Assembly: GCA_020199775.1 (NCBI GenBank)
Contig: JAIVJZ010000009.1
Coordinates: forward strand, 106,813-170,812
Direction: 5' to 3'
Length of the DNA: 64,000 nucleotides
From: Acidobacteriota bacterium
GTDB lineage: Bacteria > Acidobacteriota > Blastocatellia > Pyrinomonadales > Pyrinomonadaceae
The translations under genes were made by a program, and so were the position numbers. How positions within the stretch are numbered: position 1 is the stretch's first letter; the number at the start of each line of letters is the position of its first letter. Of the stretch, positions 52,344 to 61,514 are shown piece after piece. The notes under the pieces are model-generated. The model worked only from the letters and a program-made list of their open reading frames with translations. It searched no databases and was not told the DNA's origin.

Positions 52344-55300
52344 TTAAACGAAAGCGAAGTCGAATTGCTCCTGATGGACGCGCTCGTCGCTCGTGATGTC
52401 CACCGCGCCGAGGTAGTCTTCGATCTCCGTGAGCACGTCGCTCTCGGTCGAGCGCAGGGCGCGCGCCACTTCGGGGTTGATGCGCAGGGTCGTCTGTTTG
52501 ATCCCGTCGCCGTTCATGCCGCGCGAGAGGCGGCGCGCTTCGTCGAGGATTTCGTAACAGATCGTCTGCGCCGACTTGACCAGCCCCGCGCCCTGACAGT
52601 ACTGGCAAGGGCTACAGAGCGTGCGTTCGAGCGACTGCTTGACGCGCTTTCTGGTCATGATGACGAGGCCGAAATCGTTGAAGGAGAGCACCTTCGTCGG
52701 CGACTTGTCATCGCGCAGAGCGTCTTGCAGCGCGCCCATCACGCGGTTGCGGTTACGCCTGTCCTCCATGTCGATGAGGTCGAGGACGATGATGCCGCCG
52801 AGGTCGCGCAGGCGTATCTGGCGCGCGATCTCTTCGGCCGCCTCAAGGTTCGTGCGCGTGATCGTGTCTTCGAGGCGCGTGCCGCCGCGCCCGACGAACT
52901 TGCCCGTGTTCACGTCGATGGCGACGAGCGCCTCCGTCTGGTTGATGACGAGGTAGCCGCCCGACTTCAGCCACACGCGCGGCTTGATCGCCTTGTCGAT
53001 CTCGGCCTGCACGCCGAAGGCTTCGAGGATCGGCTCGTCGCGCGTGTAGAGTTTGACGCGTTTGACCAGTCTAGGCTGGATGCGGTTGATGAACTCGACG
53101 ATGTTCTGATACTCCTCTTCGGAATCGACACGGATGGCCGCGAAGTCGTCCGAGAGTTGATCGCGCAGGATGCGCTGCACGAGGTCGAGGTCTTTGTGCG
53201 TGAGCGTCGGCGCTTTCTGCTTCTCGGCCATGCGGCGGATGTCGAGCCATGTGCGGACGAGATAGCGCGCGTCGTCGCGCAGGTCTTGCTCGCTGATGCC
53301 GATCCCGGCGGTGCGGACGATGAAGCCGCCGGAGGGCACGTCTTCCGTCTCGCGTATGTCTTTGATCAGCTTGCGCAGGCGCACGCGTTCGCTGTCCGAT
53401 TCGATCTTGCGCGAGACGCCGACGTGTTCCACCGTCGGCATGTAGACGAGGAAGCGACCGGGCAGAGCGATGTGCGACGTGATGCGCGCGCCCTTCGCCG
53501 CAATCGGCTCTTTGGCGATCTGCACGAGAATTTCCTGGCCTTCGCGCAGGAGGTCTGTGATGAGCGGCGTGTGCCGTTCGCGCCGGTCGCGGCCTCCGCC
53601 GCCACCACCGCTGCGCCCGCCGCCGTCGCCGCGACCGCCGCCGCCGCTGCCGCTGCGCCCCGCGACGCCCTCGCTGCTACCTTCAGTTCGACCGCCGCCG
53701 CCGCCGTCGGTGCGTTCGGTGCGTTCGCCGCGTTCCGCGCCGCCGCGATCACCGCGCCCTCCACGGTCTCCGCGATCTCCGCGATCTCCGCGCCCGCCGC
53801 GCGGCTGGCGACCTCTGGGTTCGGGACGCGTTTCGGGACGCGTGTCGGGACGGGTTTCCGCACGGGGTTCGGGCTGAACTTCTTGAATATCTTCGACCGC
53901 AGCCGTGGCTTCCATCTCGACCGGCTCGACGACCTCTTCGGCGTGACCGTTCGAGCGATCTTCTTCGCCGCCGTTCTCGCCGGGCGCGCCGCCGGGGCGA
54001 CGGTTGCGACGCCGCCCGCCGCGCCGCGCAAATTCATCGCGCACGCGACGCGACTTGACGCTCGCCTCCGAGTCTCGCAACGTCTCATGGCCCGCCATCG
54101 CTTCGGCCGCCGCGTCGTCGGGCGCGTTGCCTTCCGCCGTCGCTTCCGCGTTGGTCTCGCCGGATTTGGCTTTTCCGCGACGCGTCTGTGATCCCTTCGC
54201 CGCCGCCTTGCCCTTGGCAGGCGATTTCTTCGACGCGGCTTCTTTCGTCGCGCGCGAACGGCTGCTCTTCTTCGGGGCGGCGTCTTCGGTCGTGGCCGCC
54301 GCCGTCTTGTCAGAAGTTTCGGCCGTCGCTTCGTCGCCCGCCGGGGCGGCCTTCTTGCCCTTGCCGCCGCCGCGCCGCGCCTTGCTCGTCGCTTTGCCGC
54401 GCGCGGCGGTCGCCGCTTCGTCGCCCGCGGTTGACGGCACGCCCTCGGCAGCCTCGCCGTCGTCGCTCACGCGCTCGAACGATTGCGCCTGCCCCGCCAT
54501 CAACGCGGAGTCTTCCTTCGCGTCGTCTATGAAAGCCGACACCGAGGCGGCCACCGCCGGTTGGACGGCCTCGACGGCGCGCGGGGCGTCAGTCTCGTCG
54601 TCATCGTCGGCGATGCGCTCGAAGGAACTCCCGGCGGACATGTTTTCGGAAGAGAGGAGCGAACCGACTTCGGCCTCGCCCGTCGTCTCCATGTCGAACT
54701 CGATGGCGTGAATCTGATCCGTGAGCCGTTCCTGCAAGCGCGCGTCTTTGAACATCTCGCCGTTGGCCGCGGCGGCCTCGTCGTCGATGACGCGCTCGAA
54801 CGAACTGTCCGACGCGACGAAAGGCGTGTCTATCTCTTCGCGCGCCGAGAGACGCGCCTGCACATCTTCGGAAAAACTCGTCGCCGGTTGCGAACTGCCG
54901 CCACCGGCGGAGGCCGCCGCGCCCATTTCGCGCCCGGAACTTTCACCCCCGGAAATTTCGCGCCCGCCGCCGCCGCCGCGACGTTTGCGGTCGCGCCTGC
55001 CACGCCGTCCGGTCTCCGCCGCGCCTTCGTCCTCGTTGTCGGCGAACGCCGCCGTCGCCGGTTCGTCCGCGGCCTGCGCCGCGACGGTCGGCTGCTGCTG
55101 TTGCTGCATGTCGTCCGTCTCTTCGTCGTCCTCCGCTTCTTCATCGCCGCCGAGGGTCGGCTGCGCGCGTTCCTGCGCCGTCTCCATCTGGCGTTCGCGT
55201 TCGAGACGCGAGCGTTCGATCTTATCGGCGGCGGCGCGTGCGGCCGAAGCGTCGTCCGCGCCCTCCGACTTCTTCTTGTCCACGACGATGCGCTCGAACT

Positions 55301-55538
55301 CTTCTTCCTCGTCGAAGAAATCAGAGACGTAGAGGAAGGCGTCGCGCTCAAGGCCGATGTCGACGAAGGCCGACTGCATGCCGGGCAGCACGCGCATGAC
55401 GCGCCCCTTGTAGATGTTGCCGACGATCCCCTGACCGTCCTCGCCGCGTTCGATGTAAAACTCCGTGACCTTGCCGTTCTCGATGATGGCGATCTTCTTT
55501 TCGCGCCCGTTGACGCTGACGATTAATTCTTTCGACAT
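52344..55538 (-). CDS. rng: Ribonuclease E/G with a giant insertion in the S1 domain
   Basis: A 1064 aa protein. The S1 domain begins at 37 (GIVGNIYKGRVMRVLPGMQS) and is interrupted after ~81; it resumes around 655 (HTPLITDLLREGQEILVQ). The 570-residue insert is disordered: acidic, Ala/Lys/Ser and finally Arg-Gly/RGD-like repeats (RGDRGDRGDRGGRGDRGG, 583-600). It also holds short SFERxxDD motifs. The catalytic Asp875 (AIDVNTGKF) and Asp920 (VLDLIDME) and zinc-link Cys975/Cys978 (CSPC) are intact. There is no long C-terminal scaffold; the protein ends soon after the catalytic core. Confidence 0.93.
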   Translation of the reverse strand: MSKELIVSVNGREKKIAIIENGKVTEFYIERGEDGQGIVGNIYKGRVMRVLPGMQSAFVDIGLERDAFLYVSDFFDEEEEFERIVVDKKKSEGADDASAARAAADKIERSRLERERQMETAQERAQPTLGGDEEAEDDEETDDMQQQQQPTVAAQAADEPATAAFADNEDEGAAETGRRGRRDRKRRGGGGGREISGGESSGREMGAAASAGGGSSQPATSFSEDVQARLSAREEIDTPFVASDSSFERVIDDEAAAANGEMFKDARLQERLTDQIHAIEFDMETTGEAEVGSLLSSENMSAGSSFERIADDDDETDAPRAVEAVQPAVAASVSAFIDDAKEDSALMAGQAQSFERVSDDGEAAEGVPSTAGDEAATAARGKATSKARRGGGKGKKAAPAGDEATAETSDKTAAATTEDAAPKKSSRSRATKEAASKKSPAKGKAAAKGSQTRRGKAKSGETNAEATAEGNAPDDAAAEAMAGHETLRDSEASVKSRRVRDEFARRGGRRRNRRPGGAPGENGGEEDRSNGHAEEVVEPVEMEATAAVEDIQEVQPEPRAETRPDTRPETRPEPRGRQPRGGRGDRGDRGDRGGRGDRGGAERGERTERTDGGGGGRTEGSSEGVAGRSGSGGGGRGDGGGRSGGGGGGRDRRERHTPLITDLLREGQEILVQIAKEPIAAKGARITSHIALPGRFLVYMPTVEHVGVSRKIESDSERVRLRKLIKDIRETEDVPSGGFIVRTAGIGISEQDLRDDARYLVRTWLDIRRMAEKQKAPTLTHKDLDLVQRILRDQLSDDFAAIRVDSEEEYQNIVEFINRIQPRLVKRVKLYTRDEPILEAFGVQAEIDKAIKPRVWLKSGGYLVINQTEALVAIDVNTGKFVGRGGTRLEDTITRTNLEAAEEIARQIRLRDLGGIIVLDLIDMEDRRNRNRVMGALQDALRDDKSPTKVLSFNDFGLVIMTRKRVKQSLERTLCSPCQYCQGAGLVKSAQTICYEILDEARRLSRGMNGDGIKQTTLRINPEVARALRSTESDVLTEIEDYLGAVDITSDERVHQEQFDFAFV

Positions 55539-56370
55539 GAGAAAATTTTTGACTCCTGATGCGACCCTCCGGCGCGCTGCGGTCGCGCGGGCGACGGGCG
55601 GCGGTCGTGATGTGGAAATAGTGCGGGCGACCTGTGAGTGCGCGCGCTTGTCTTGTTTAGTGTCGGGCGCAGGCGTTCAGTACCTCGCGACGGAAGCGTA
55701 GACGCCGCTGAAGAGGCGTCGGACGCGTGTGGAAGATGAGATGAGTTGGGATTTCTAATCCGACGGCGGGACGCGTGCGCTGGCACAAACCGGACTGTTC
55801 TGCGATGGCCGGACGGAAGCGCGCCTCATGTTGCCACGGCGGGACACGCCCGGCATTCACGTGCGCCACTTCCGCCTGAGCGGAAAAGCGATTTGAACTG
55901 TTCACCTGAAACTCCGTCGAGCCGTTCGTGCGCGCGCCGTGCGAGAGCAGACGCGGGCGGCGCGCGAATGACACAGACGGCGCGCGCGCATAAATCGCGC
56001 GGCGCGAACCATGTCGCCCTCCGGCCTGACGTTTCTTGACTCTTGCAAGCAACAGCGGACGGCCTCTACGTGTCGAGGGCGTGCTAAAAGCGCGCCCCAC
56101 ACGGCCGTCAACGGCTTCAAACATCTCACCAACAATCGCGGAACCATCGCCCGCGATGCTGTTAAAAAAATCGTCTCGTCGCTTGCGGGGTGCGAGATTG
56201 AATCCTGTCGCGACTCAAGCGCGTCCGCACCGCGCCGGTAAATCCGGCTCAGGACGAGGCACGTGGAGTATAACCGACGGCTTTGCGAAACGCGAGTAAA
56301 GACGCGCGGGAGGGTGTCGGCGGCAAACGACGTGCGCGTCCCGGCGTGGCGACCGCATGCGTTTGGAGCG
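55539..56370. other. Large intergenic region with no supported gene
   Basis: With the promoter and leader that follow, about 970 bp without a credible CDS. Several short frames on both strands lack ribosome sites and family resemblance. A tRNA-like 3' segment (GAGATTGAATCCTGTCGCG near 56191) does not fold into a cloverleaf. No RNase P, tmRNA, SRP or 6S signature is visible. It may hold an unrecognised small RNA or decayed gene. Confidence 0.4.
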
Positions 56371-56398
56371 TTGACCTGCGGAAGGTTTTGGGGATAAT
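56371..56398 (+). promoter_or_regulatory. Sigma70-type promoter of the interrupted Ig-like gene
   Basis: TTGACC (56371-56376), 16 nt spacer, GATAAT (56393-56398); each matches consensus at 5 of 6 positions. It lies about 115 nt upstream of ATG 56513, so the interrupted gene still has a good promoter. Confidence 0.6.
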
Positions 56399-56512
56399 GG
56401 CTCGCGCAAGTTCAACCCGGCGCGGCGCGCTACGTTTCCCCGGCTTCATCTCCCGCGCCCCCGGCACGCACGTCCGGTTCAGACATTCCAACTCTCAGGA
56501 GAGCATAAATAA

Positions 56513-57313
56513 ATGAAACTCAACTACGGTCGTCTGTCCGCGCCCGTGCTGGTCGCCGCGCTGACGCTGTTTTTCAACGGCGGCGCGACCCCGCCCGCCT
56601 CGGCGCAGCCCGACGACGCCCCCGCCTCCGTGCAGCAGCAGCAGCAGTAGTGTCCCACGGTCACGGTCTCCTGCCCGGACACGGCCGCCGAGAATCTGGA
56701 GGACGCACTGACGTTCACGGCGAACGTGAGCGGCGGCGACACGCACGTGACCCCGACCTTCAACTGGACGGTCTCGGCGGGCATGATCAGTTCGGGGCAG
56801 GGAACTTCCTCCATCAAGGTGGACACGACGGGCATCGGCGGGCAGACCGTGACGGCGACCGTGGACGTGGGCGGCTTTCTACGCGAGTGCCGCACCTCCA
56901 ACTCCTGCACGACCGGCATCGCCAAGAAGACCGCGCCGCCGGTCAAGTTCGGCGAGTACGTGACGAACGATCTGAGCGCGAACAAGGCGCAACTCGACAA
57001 GTTCGTCCTCGCGTTACAACAAGACCCGACCGCGCAAGGCTATCTTATCGCCTACGGCGGCCGCACGAGCCAGCCCGACGACGCGCAGAAGGCCGCCGAC
57101 AACGCGACGGACTACACGATCAACACGCGGAAGATGGACGGCGCGCGCACGCTGTCCGGCGTCGGCGGCTACCGCGAGCAGCCGACCGTCGAACTCTGGA
57201 TCGCGCCCCCCGGCGCGACGCCCCCGCTGGCGACGCCCACAATCGATCCGAAGGACGTGAAGCCCGCGCCCGCGAAGCCTGCGACGAAGCCCGCAAAAGG
57301 TAAAAAGTCGTAA
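56513..57313 (+). pseudogene. Secreted Ig-like protein gene interrupted by an in-frame TAG
   Basis: ATG 56513 (AGGAG 11 nt upstream) starts a signal peptide (ALTLFFNGGATPPASA) and DDAPASVQQQQQ, then TAG at 56648-56650, after which the same frame runs without interruption to 57313: CPTVTVSCPDTAAENLEDAL, TFTANVSGGDTHVTPTFNWT (Ig/PKD-like) and a C-terminal domain KFGEYVTNDLSANKAQLDKF with YLIAYGGRTSQPDDAQKAAD. TAG follows five CAG codons and is one C-to-T step from a sixth. Full product would be about 265 aa. Pseudogene, read-through or base-call error are all open. Confidence 0.75.
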
Positions 57314-57515
57314 AATCACTACGGCCGCAGTACGAGCAGACATAATCCGAGGGGCGGCGTGCAAACATCACGTCGCCCCTCGAACGCTTAACGACAGGCG
57401 TGATGAAAGTCTGACGCCCACGGCCTGCGAAAAAATGTTGACCCCGAATCGGAAAGAGAGTAGTTTTTGCGCCCTAACCGTGCGGCAATAAGTTAATCAA
57501 AGAAAGAGGTGCGTG

Positions 57516-58121
57516 ATGAAAAGGATGGTTGGCATTCTTGTCTTTCTGGCGGCCTTTGCGGCGTTGTCAGGGGTGGCGAAAGCAGACCCGTTGGTCTTCA
57601 CGGCGACGCTGAGCGGCCTGAACGAAAGGCCGCAACCGAATAATTCTCTCGGCACCGGCACCGCCGTCGTCACCGTGGACGGTAACCTCATGACCGTCAC
57701 CGCCAACTTCAGCGGTTTGGTGAGCACCACGGCCAACGGTTCTCCGAGCGGTACGACCGCCGCGCACATCCACTGTTGCGCTCCGGCGACGGGCGCGGCC
57801 GGTGTCGCCACCGCTCTCCCGACGTTTCCCGGCTTTCCTTCCGGCGTCACCTCCGGCACTTACACAAACACTTTCGATCTGACGCTCGCCTCCACTTATA
57901 ACGCCAACTTCATCAACGCGAACGGTGGAACGGTGGAAGGAGCGCGCATCGCTTTCCTCAACGCCTTACAGGCGGGGCAGACCTACTTCAACATCCACAG
58001 CAACGCCTTTCCGGGCGGCGAGATTCGCGGGCAACTTCAACCCGTGCCCGAACCCGCCACGCTCATCCTGCTCGGCACGGGGCTGGCAGGCGCGGCGATG
58101 CGCCTGCGTAAAAAACGCTGA
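57516..58121 (+). CDS. CHRD-domain protein with PEP-CTERM sorting signal
   Basis: A 201 aa exported protein. Signal peptide 1-23 (FAALSGVAKA); a CHRD domain follows (FTATLSGLNERPQPNNSLGT, TAAHIHCCAPATGAAGV, YFNIHSNAFPGGEIRGQL). The C-terminus VPEPATLILLGTGLAGAAMRLRKKR is a standard PEP-CTERM: V-P-E-P, hydrophobic helix, basic tail, so exosortase-dependent sorting is expected. No exosortase is encoded in this window. ATG 57516 follows AGAGGTG; a GTG directly precedes it. Confidence 0.9.
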   Translation: MKRMVGILVFLAAFAALSGVAKADPLVFTATLSGLNERPQPNNSLGTGTAVVTVDGNLMTVTANFSGLVSTTANGSPSGTTAAHIHCCAPATGAAGVATALPTFPGFPSGVTSGTYTNTFDLTLASTYNANFINANGGTVEGARIAFLNALQAGQTYFNIHSNAFPGGEIRGQLQPVPEPATLILLGTGLAGAAMRLRKKR

Positions 58122-58130
58122 CGCTCTTAG

Positions 58131-58206
58131 AGTTTCAGGTTTCAAGTTTCAGGTTTCAAGTTAAAAGAACTTCAGACCTGAAACTTGAAACCTGAAACTT
58201 GAAACC
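58131..58206. repeat. Palindromic 7-mer array, GTTTCAG/GTTTCAA type (site 17)
   Basis: Left arm GTTTCAGGTTTCAAGTTTCA onward, loop AAAAGAACTTCAG, right arm ACCTGAAACTTGAAACCTGA onward. It lies between two convergent genes (CHRD protein and rodA). Confidence 0.85.
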
Positions 58207-58212
58207 CAAACA

Positions 58213-59337
58213 TCAGTTGACGAAGCGGCGGAGTTGGACGCTGACGGCGAAGCCGATGGCGATGAAGGTGGCGAGGACGGAGGAGAGTCCCGCGCTCATC
58301 ATCGGGAGCGGCACGCCGATGACGGGCAGCAGGCCGAGCGCCATGCCGACGTTGATGAAAATCTGGAAGGCCAGCCCGCCGACAATCGCCATGATGACGA
58401 GCATCCCGGCGCGGTCGGGCGCGCGGCGCGCACCCATCAGGAGACGCGACAAAAGTACGGCGTAGGCGATGAGCAGCAGGATCGAGCCGACGAAGCCCGT
58501 GCGCTCGGCCGTCACGGCGAAGATGAAATCGGAGTGCGGTTCGGGGAGGAATTTAAGACGGCTCTGCGAGTATTCGGTCGAGCCGCCGCCCGTGCCCGCC
58601 ACGCCGCCTTTGCCGACGGAGAGGATGGATTGATAAGTCTGGTAGCCGTAGCCACGCCGGTCGGCCTTTTCGGGTTCGAGGATGGCCTGAATGCGTTGCT
58701 GCTGGTAGTTCTTGATCTTGCCCGTCTTGACGCCGACGACGTAGGCCGCCGGAATCATCACCACGCTCAGGGCGAGCGTGGCGAGGACGAGCCACATCCG
58801 TACCGACGACAGAAAGAGCACCACGGCGAGCAAGGGTAGGTAAGTGATGACCTGCCCGGCGTCCGGTTCGAGCAAAATCAACCCGATGGGCAAAGCGAGT
58901 ATGCCGACGCCGACGGCGATCTCCATCCAACCCAGCACTCCCGAACGCGGTTTGCCGTAGTAGTAAGCCAGCATCAGCACGGTCGGAATCTTGACGAACT
59001 CCGAGGGCTGAAACTGGCCGACGACCGGCATCCTGATCCAGCACTGCTGCCCGTTGATCCTGATGCCGATGCCGGGAATCAGCACGATCACGAGCAGCAC
59101 GAGGCCGAACAGGTAGAAGGCGGGCGCGAAGTGGACGAGCTTGCGGTAGTCCGTGAAGGAGATGGCGAAGAGCGCGACGAGCGAGACGGCCAGCCCGATC
59201 AGTTGCTTCTTCCAGTAGTTCTCTAGGGGTTGCGCGTTGTGAATCTGCCACGTGCCGAAGAAGACGATGCCTGTCGCCAAGAGCGTCAGCAGCCAGTCGA
59301 AATCGCGGAAGCGGCGGGTCTCTAAAATTGCGGACAT
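58213..59337 (-). CDS. rodA: Rod-shape peptidoglycan glycosyltransferase RodA
   Basis: A 374 aa SEDS-family polymerase with ten helices. SEDS motifs: LPVVGQFQPSEFVKIPTVLM-type segment (RMPVVGQFQPSEFVKI), LEPDAGQVITYLPLLAVVLF with the catalytic Asp, and SGGVKTG-like GTGGGSTEYSQSRLKFLPEPHSDFIFAV. It polymerises glycan strands together with PBP2. Last gene of the minus-strand mreCD-mrdA-rodA operon. Confidence 0.95.
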   Translation of the reverse strand: MSAILETRRFRDFDWLLTLLATGIVFFGTWQIHNAQPLENYWKKQLIGLAVSLVALFAISFTDYRKLVHFAPAFYLFGLVLLVIVLIPGIGIRINGQQCWIRMPVVGQFQPSEFVKIPTVLMLAYYYGKPRSGVLGWMEIAVGVGILALPIGLILLEPDAGQVITYLPLLAVVLFLSSVRMWLVLATLALSVVMIPAAYVVGVKTGKIKNYQQQRIQAILEPEKADRRGYGYQTYQSILSVGKGGVAGTGGGSTEYSQSRLKFLPEPHSDFIFAVTAERTGFVGSILLLIAYAVLLSRLLMGARRAPDRAGMLVIMAIVGGLAFQIFINVGMALGLLPVIGVPLPMMSAGLSSVLATFIAIGFAVSVQLRRFVN

Positions 59338-59350
59338 AAAAAATCTAAGC

Positions 59351-59421
59351 GGTCAGCTATGGGCCGTCAGTCATCGGCCGGTCAGGTTGGATTTGCTGAC
59401 GGCTGATGGCTGGCGGCCGAG
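59351..59421. repeat. Palindromic array, GTCAGC/GGCCG type (site 18)
   Basis: Left arm GGTCAGCTATGGGCCGTCAG and TCATCGGCCGGTCAG, loop GTTGGATTTG, right arm CTGACGGCTGATGGCTGGCG then GCC. The unit is distinct from other sites. It occupies the mrdA-rodA junction and ends 14 nt before rodA. Confidence 0.75.
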
Positions 59422-59424
59422 TGA

Positions 59425-61365
59425 TCATTGAAGCCCGACCTGTGATTTCGCGGCCTTGTTTTCCGCGACTTCCGGCGGCGCGGCGTCGGGGCGGGTCTTG
59501 CGGTAGTAAACCTCGTAGACGGCCTTCGTCGCGGGGGCGGCGAACTTGCCGCCGAAGCCGACGTTTTCGACGAGCGCGATGGAGGCGATTTCGGGATTGT
59601 AGGCGGGCGCGTAGGCGACGAACCACGAGTGGTCTTTGTTCTCGCCCACGTCCTTGCCGAGCGAGACGACCTGCGCCGTGCCGGTCTTGCCCGCCACGTC
59701 GAACCCGGCCATCTGCATCGCGCCGCCCGTCCCGCCCGCGTTCACCACCTGCCACATGCCTTCGACCACCATCCGGTGATTCTCCGGCGAGATGGGCACG
59801 ACTTTCGGATTGGGGCGCGACGCGTCGAGCGGGGTGAACGTGCGCGCCTCGCGCGCGGGGCGGTAATCGAACCTGCCCGGTTCGCCCATCGCCGGAGTCG
59901 CGCGCACCTCTTTGAGCAGGTGCGGCACGAAGAGTTTGCCGCCGACGCTGATGCCCGCAATCGTGCGCAGCATCGAGAGCGGCGTCATGTTTTCGTAAAC
60001 CTGCCCGAAGGAGGCGAACACCGTGTCGATGTCGCCCCACTCGGCGGCCTTCGGCTGGAACTTCTTCTTGAACTCGCGCGAGGGCGTCCAACTGATCAAC
60101 TCGTGCGGTAGATCGACGCCCGTGCGCTTGTTGAGATCGAACTCGTCCACCATCCGCATGATGCCTTCGAGTTTCATCTTCAGGCCGAGGCGGTAGAAAT
60201 AACCGTCGCAGGAATGCTTGATGGCCGTGGTCAACGGCGGCGTGCCGTGATGTCCCATGCAGCGCGTGAACTTGTTGCCGACGGTGATGCCGCCGCCGCA
60301 GACGAGACCGGAGTTCTCCGTCCTGATCTGTCCTTGCTCCAGCCCGGCCACGGCCATCGGAATCTTCCACGTCGAACCCGGCGGGTAACGGCCGCGGATG
60401 GCGCGGTTGTAGAGCGGGCGTTTCGGGTCTTTGATGAGCGCGGCGTATTCGGCGCGTCCCGCTTTGGTGGAGATGCGTTGCGAGAAGAGGTTCGGGTCGA
60501 AGGTCGGGGCGGAGGCCATCGCGAGAATCTCGCCGTTGCGCGGATCGACCGAGATGATCACGCCGCGCCCCGAAGGCGAGTTGCGCAGTTGCTCCTCGGC
60601 CATCTCCTGCAAATCCACGTCTATCGTCGTCACGATGTCCTGACCGGGCTGCGGCAGCACTTTCTCGATCTCGTCTTGAATCCGCCCGCGGCTATCGACG
60701 ATCACTTTGCGGTAGCCGTCGCGTCCGCGCAGGTAGTTGTCGTAAGTCGCTTCCAAGCCCTCCTGCCCGATGATGTCGCCGGGCTTGAGGCCCTTCGCCT
60801 TGTACTCCTCGCGCTCCAACTGCTTCGGGTTGACTTCGGCGACGTAGCCGAGGACGTGCGCGAGCACGCCGTTCTCCGGGTAGCGACGTTGCGGCTGTTG
60901 CTCGATGCGCAGTTCCGGGTGGTCGAACGCCTGCCGCGCCTCGACCCACTGGATGTCGGCCATCGTCGCGTTCTGCTTGATGATGATGGACTCGAAGGCG
61001 GGCTGCGACTTGAGTTCGTTGAAGCGGTCGCGCAGGAGTTCGGGGTCGAGCGCGAGCGCGTAGGAGAGCGGGGCGACGAGCGAGCCGAAGTCTTTGCCCT
61101 GCATTTCCTCGCGCGAGAGGATGACGTTGTAGATCGGGCGCGAATCGACGAGGATGCGCCCGTTGCGGTCGAAGATCGTGCCGCGCTGCGCCGGGATGGG
61201 CAGCAAGCGCACGCGTTGGTTCTCCGCACGCTCGGCGTAGTACGCGCCGTGGACGACTTGCAGGAAGTAGAGCCTCACGCCCAGCACGGCCAGCAGCACC
61301 AACACGATCACCTGAATGATCCTCAGCCGCACCCGCAGATTTTGCGATTCGTCGTGAAATTTCAT
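59425..61365 (-). CDS. mrdA: Penicillin-binding protein 2 (transpeptidase)
   Basis: A 646 aa class-B PBP. One N-terminal helix (18-37), a pedestal domain starting RGTIFDRNGRILVDSRP, and a transpeptidase domain with S331-TWK (PPGSTWKIP), S385-CD (KHSCDGYF) and K560-TGT. It cross-links peptidoglycan for rod elongation with RodA. Length is normal; the C-terminal tail (PEVAENKAAKSQ) is hydrophilic. Confidence 0.96.
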   Translation of the reverse strand: MKFHDESQNLRVRLRIIQVIVLVLLAVLGVRLYFLQVVHGAYYAERAENQRVRLLPIPAQRGTIFDRNGRILVDSRPIYNVILSREEMQGKDFGSLVAPLSYALALDPELLRDRFNELKSQPAFESIIIKQNATMADIQWVEARQAFDHPELRIEQQPQRRYPENGVLAHVLGYVAEVNPKQLEREEYKAKGLKPGDIIGQEGLEATYDNYLRGRDGYRKVIVDSRGRIQDEIEKVLPQPGQDIVTTIDVDLQEMAEEQLRNSPSGRGVIISVDPRNGEILAMASAPTFDPNLFSQRISTKAGRAEYAALIKDPKRPLYNRAIRGRYPPGSTWKIPMAVAGLEQGQIRTENSGLVCGGGITVGNKFTRCMGHHGTPPLTTAIKHSCDGYFYRLGLKMKLEGIMRMVDEFDLNKRTGVDLPHELISWTPSREFKKKFQPKAAEWGDIDTVFASFGQVYENMTPLSMLRTIAGISVGGKLFVPHLLKEVRATPAMGEPGRFDYRPAREARTFTPLDASRPNPKVVPISPENHRMVVEGMWQVVNAGGTGGAMQMAGFDVAGKTGTAQVVSLGKDVGENKDHSWFVAYAPAYNPEIASIALVENVGFGGKFAAPATKAVYEVYYRKTRPDAAPPEVAENKAAKSQVGLQ

Positions 61366-61371
61366 AAAGCA

Positions 61372-61511
61372 GTGACGATTGACAAGTGACGAGTGACAAG
61401 TTTAAGAACGAGTGACAAGTTTAAGACGGGTGACGAGTTTATAGAGCCGTTCAAGCAACTCCCTGTTCTTGATTTTAACTCATCACTTGTCAGTCGTCAC
61501 TCGTCACCGTT
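61372..61511. repeat. Palindromic array, GTGACAA/GTGACGA type (site 19)
   Basis: Left arm GTGACGATTGACAAGTGACG, AGTGACAAGTTTAAGA, repeated; right arm CTTGATTTTAACTCATCACT, TGTCAGTCGTCACTCGTCAC. At ~140 bp it is the longest of the set. It fills the mreD-mrdA gap exactly. Confidence 0.8.
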
Positions 61512-61514
61512 CTT

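Noticed and set aside
55880..55925. Minus-strand GTTCAAATC resembling a tRNA T-loop
   Set aside because: The flanking bases do not form a 5 bp T-stem and no cloverleaf is possible.
56170..56225. tRNA-like T-arm around GAGATTGAATCCTGTCGCG
   Set aside because: The loop is ATTGAATC rather than TTCGAATC or similar, and no acceptor, D or anticodon stems can be paired upstream.
56513..56650. TAG as a pyrrolysine or programmed recoding codon
   Set aside because: No pyl genes or downstream structure are visible; a point change in a CAG tract is simpler.
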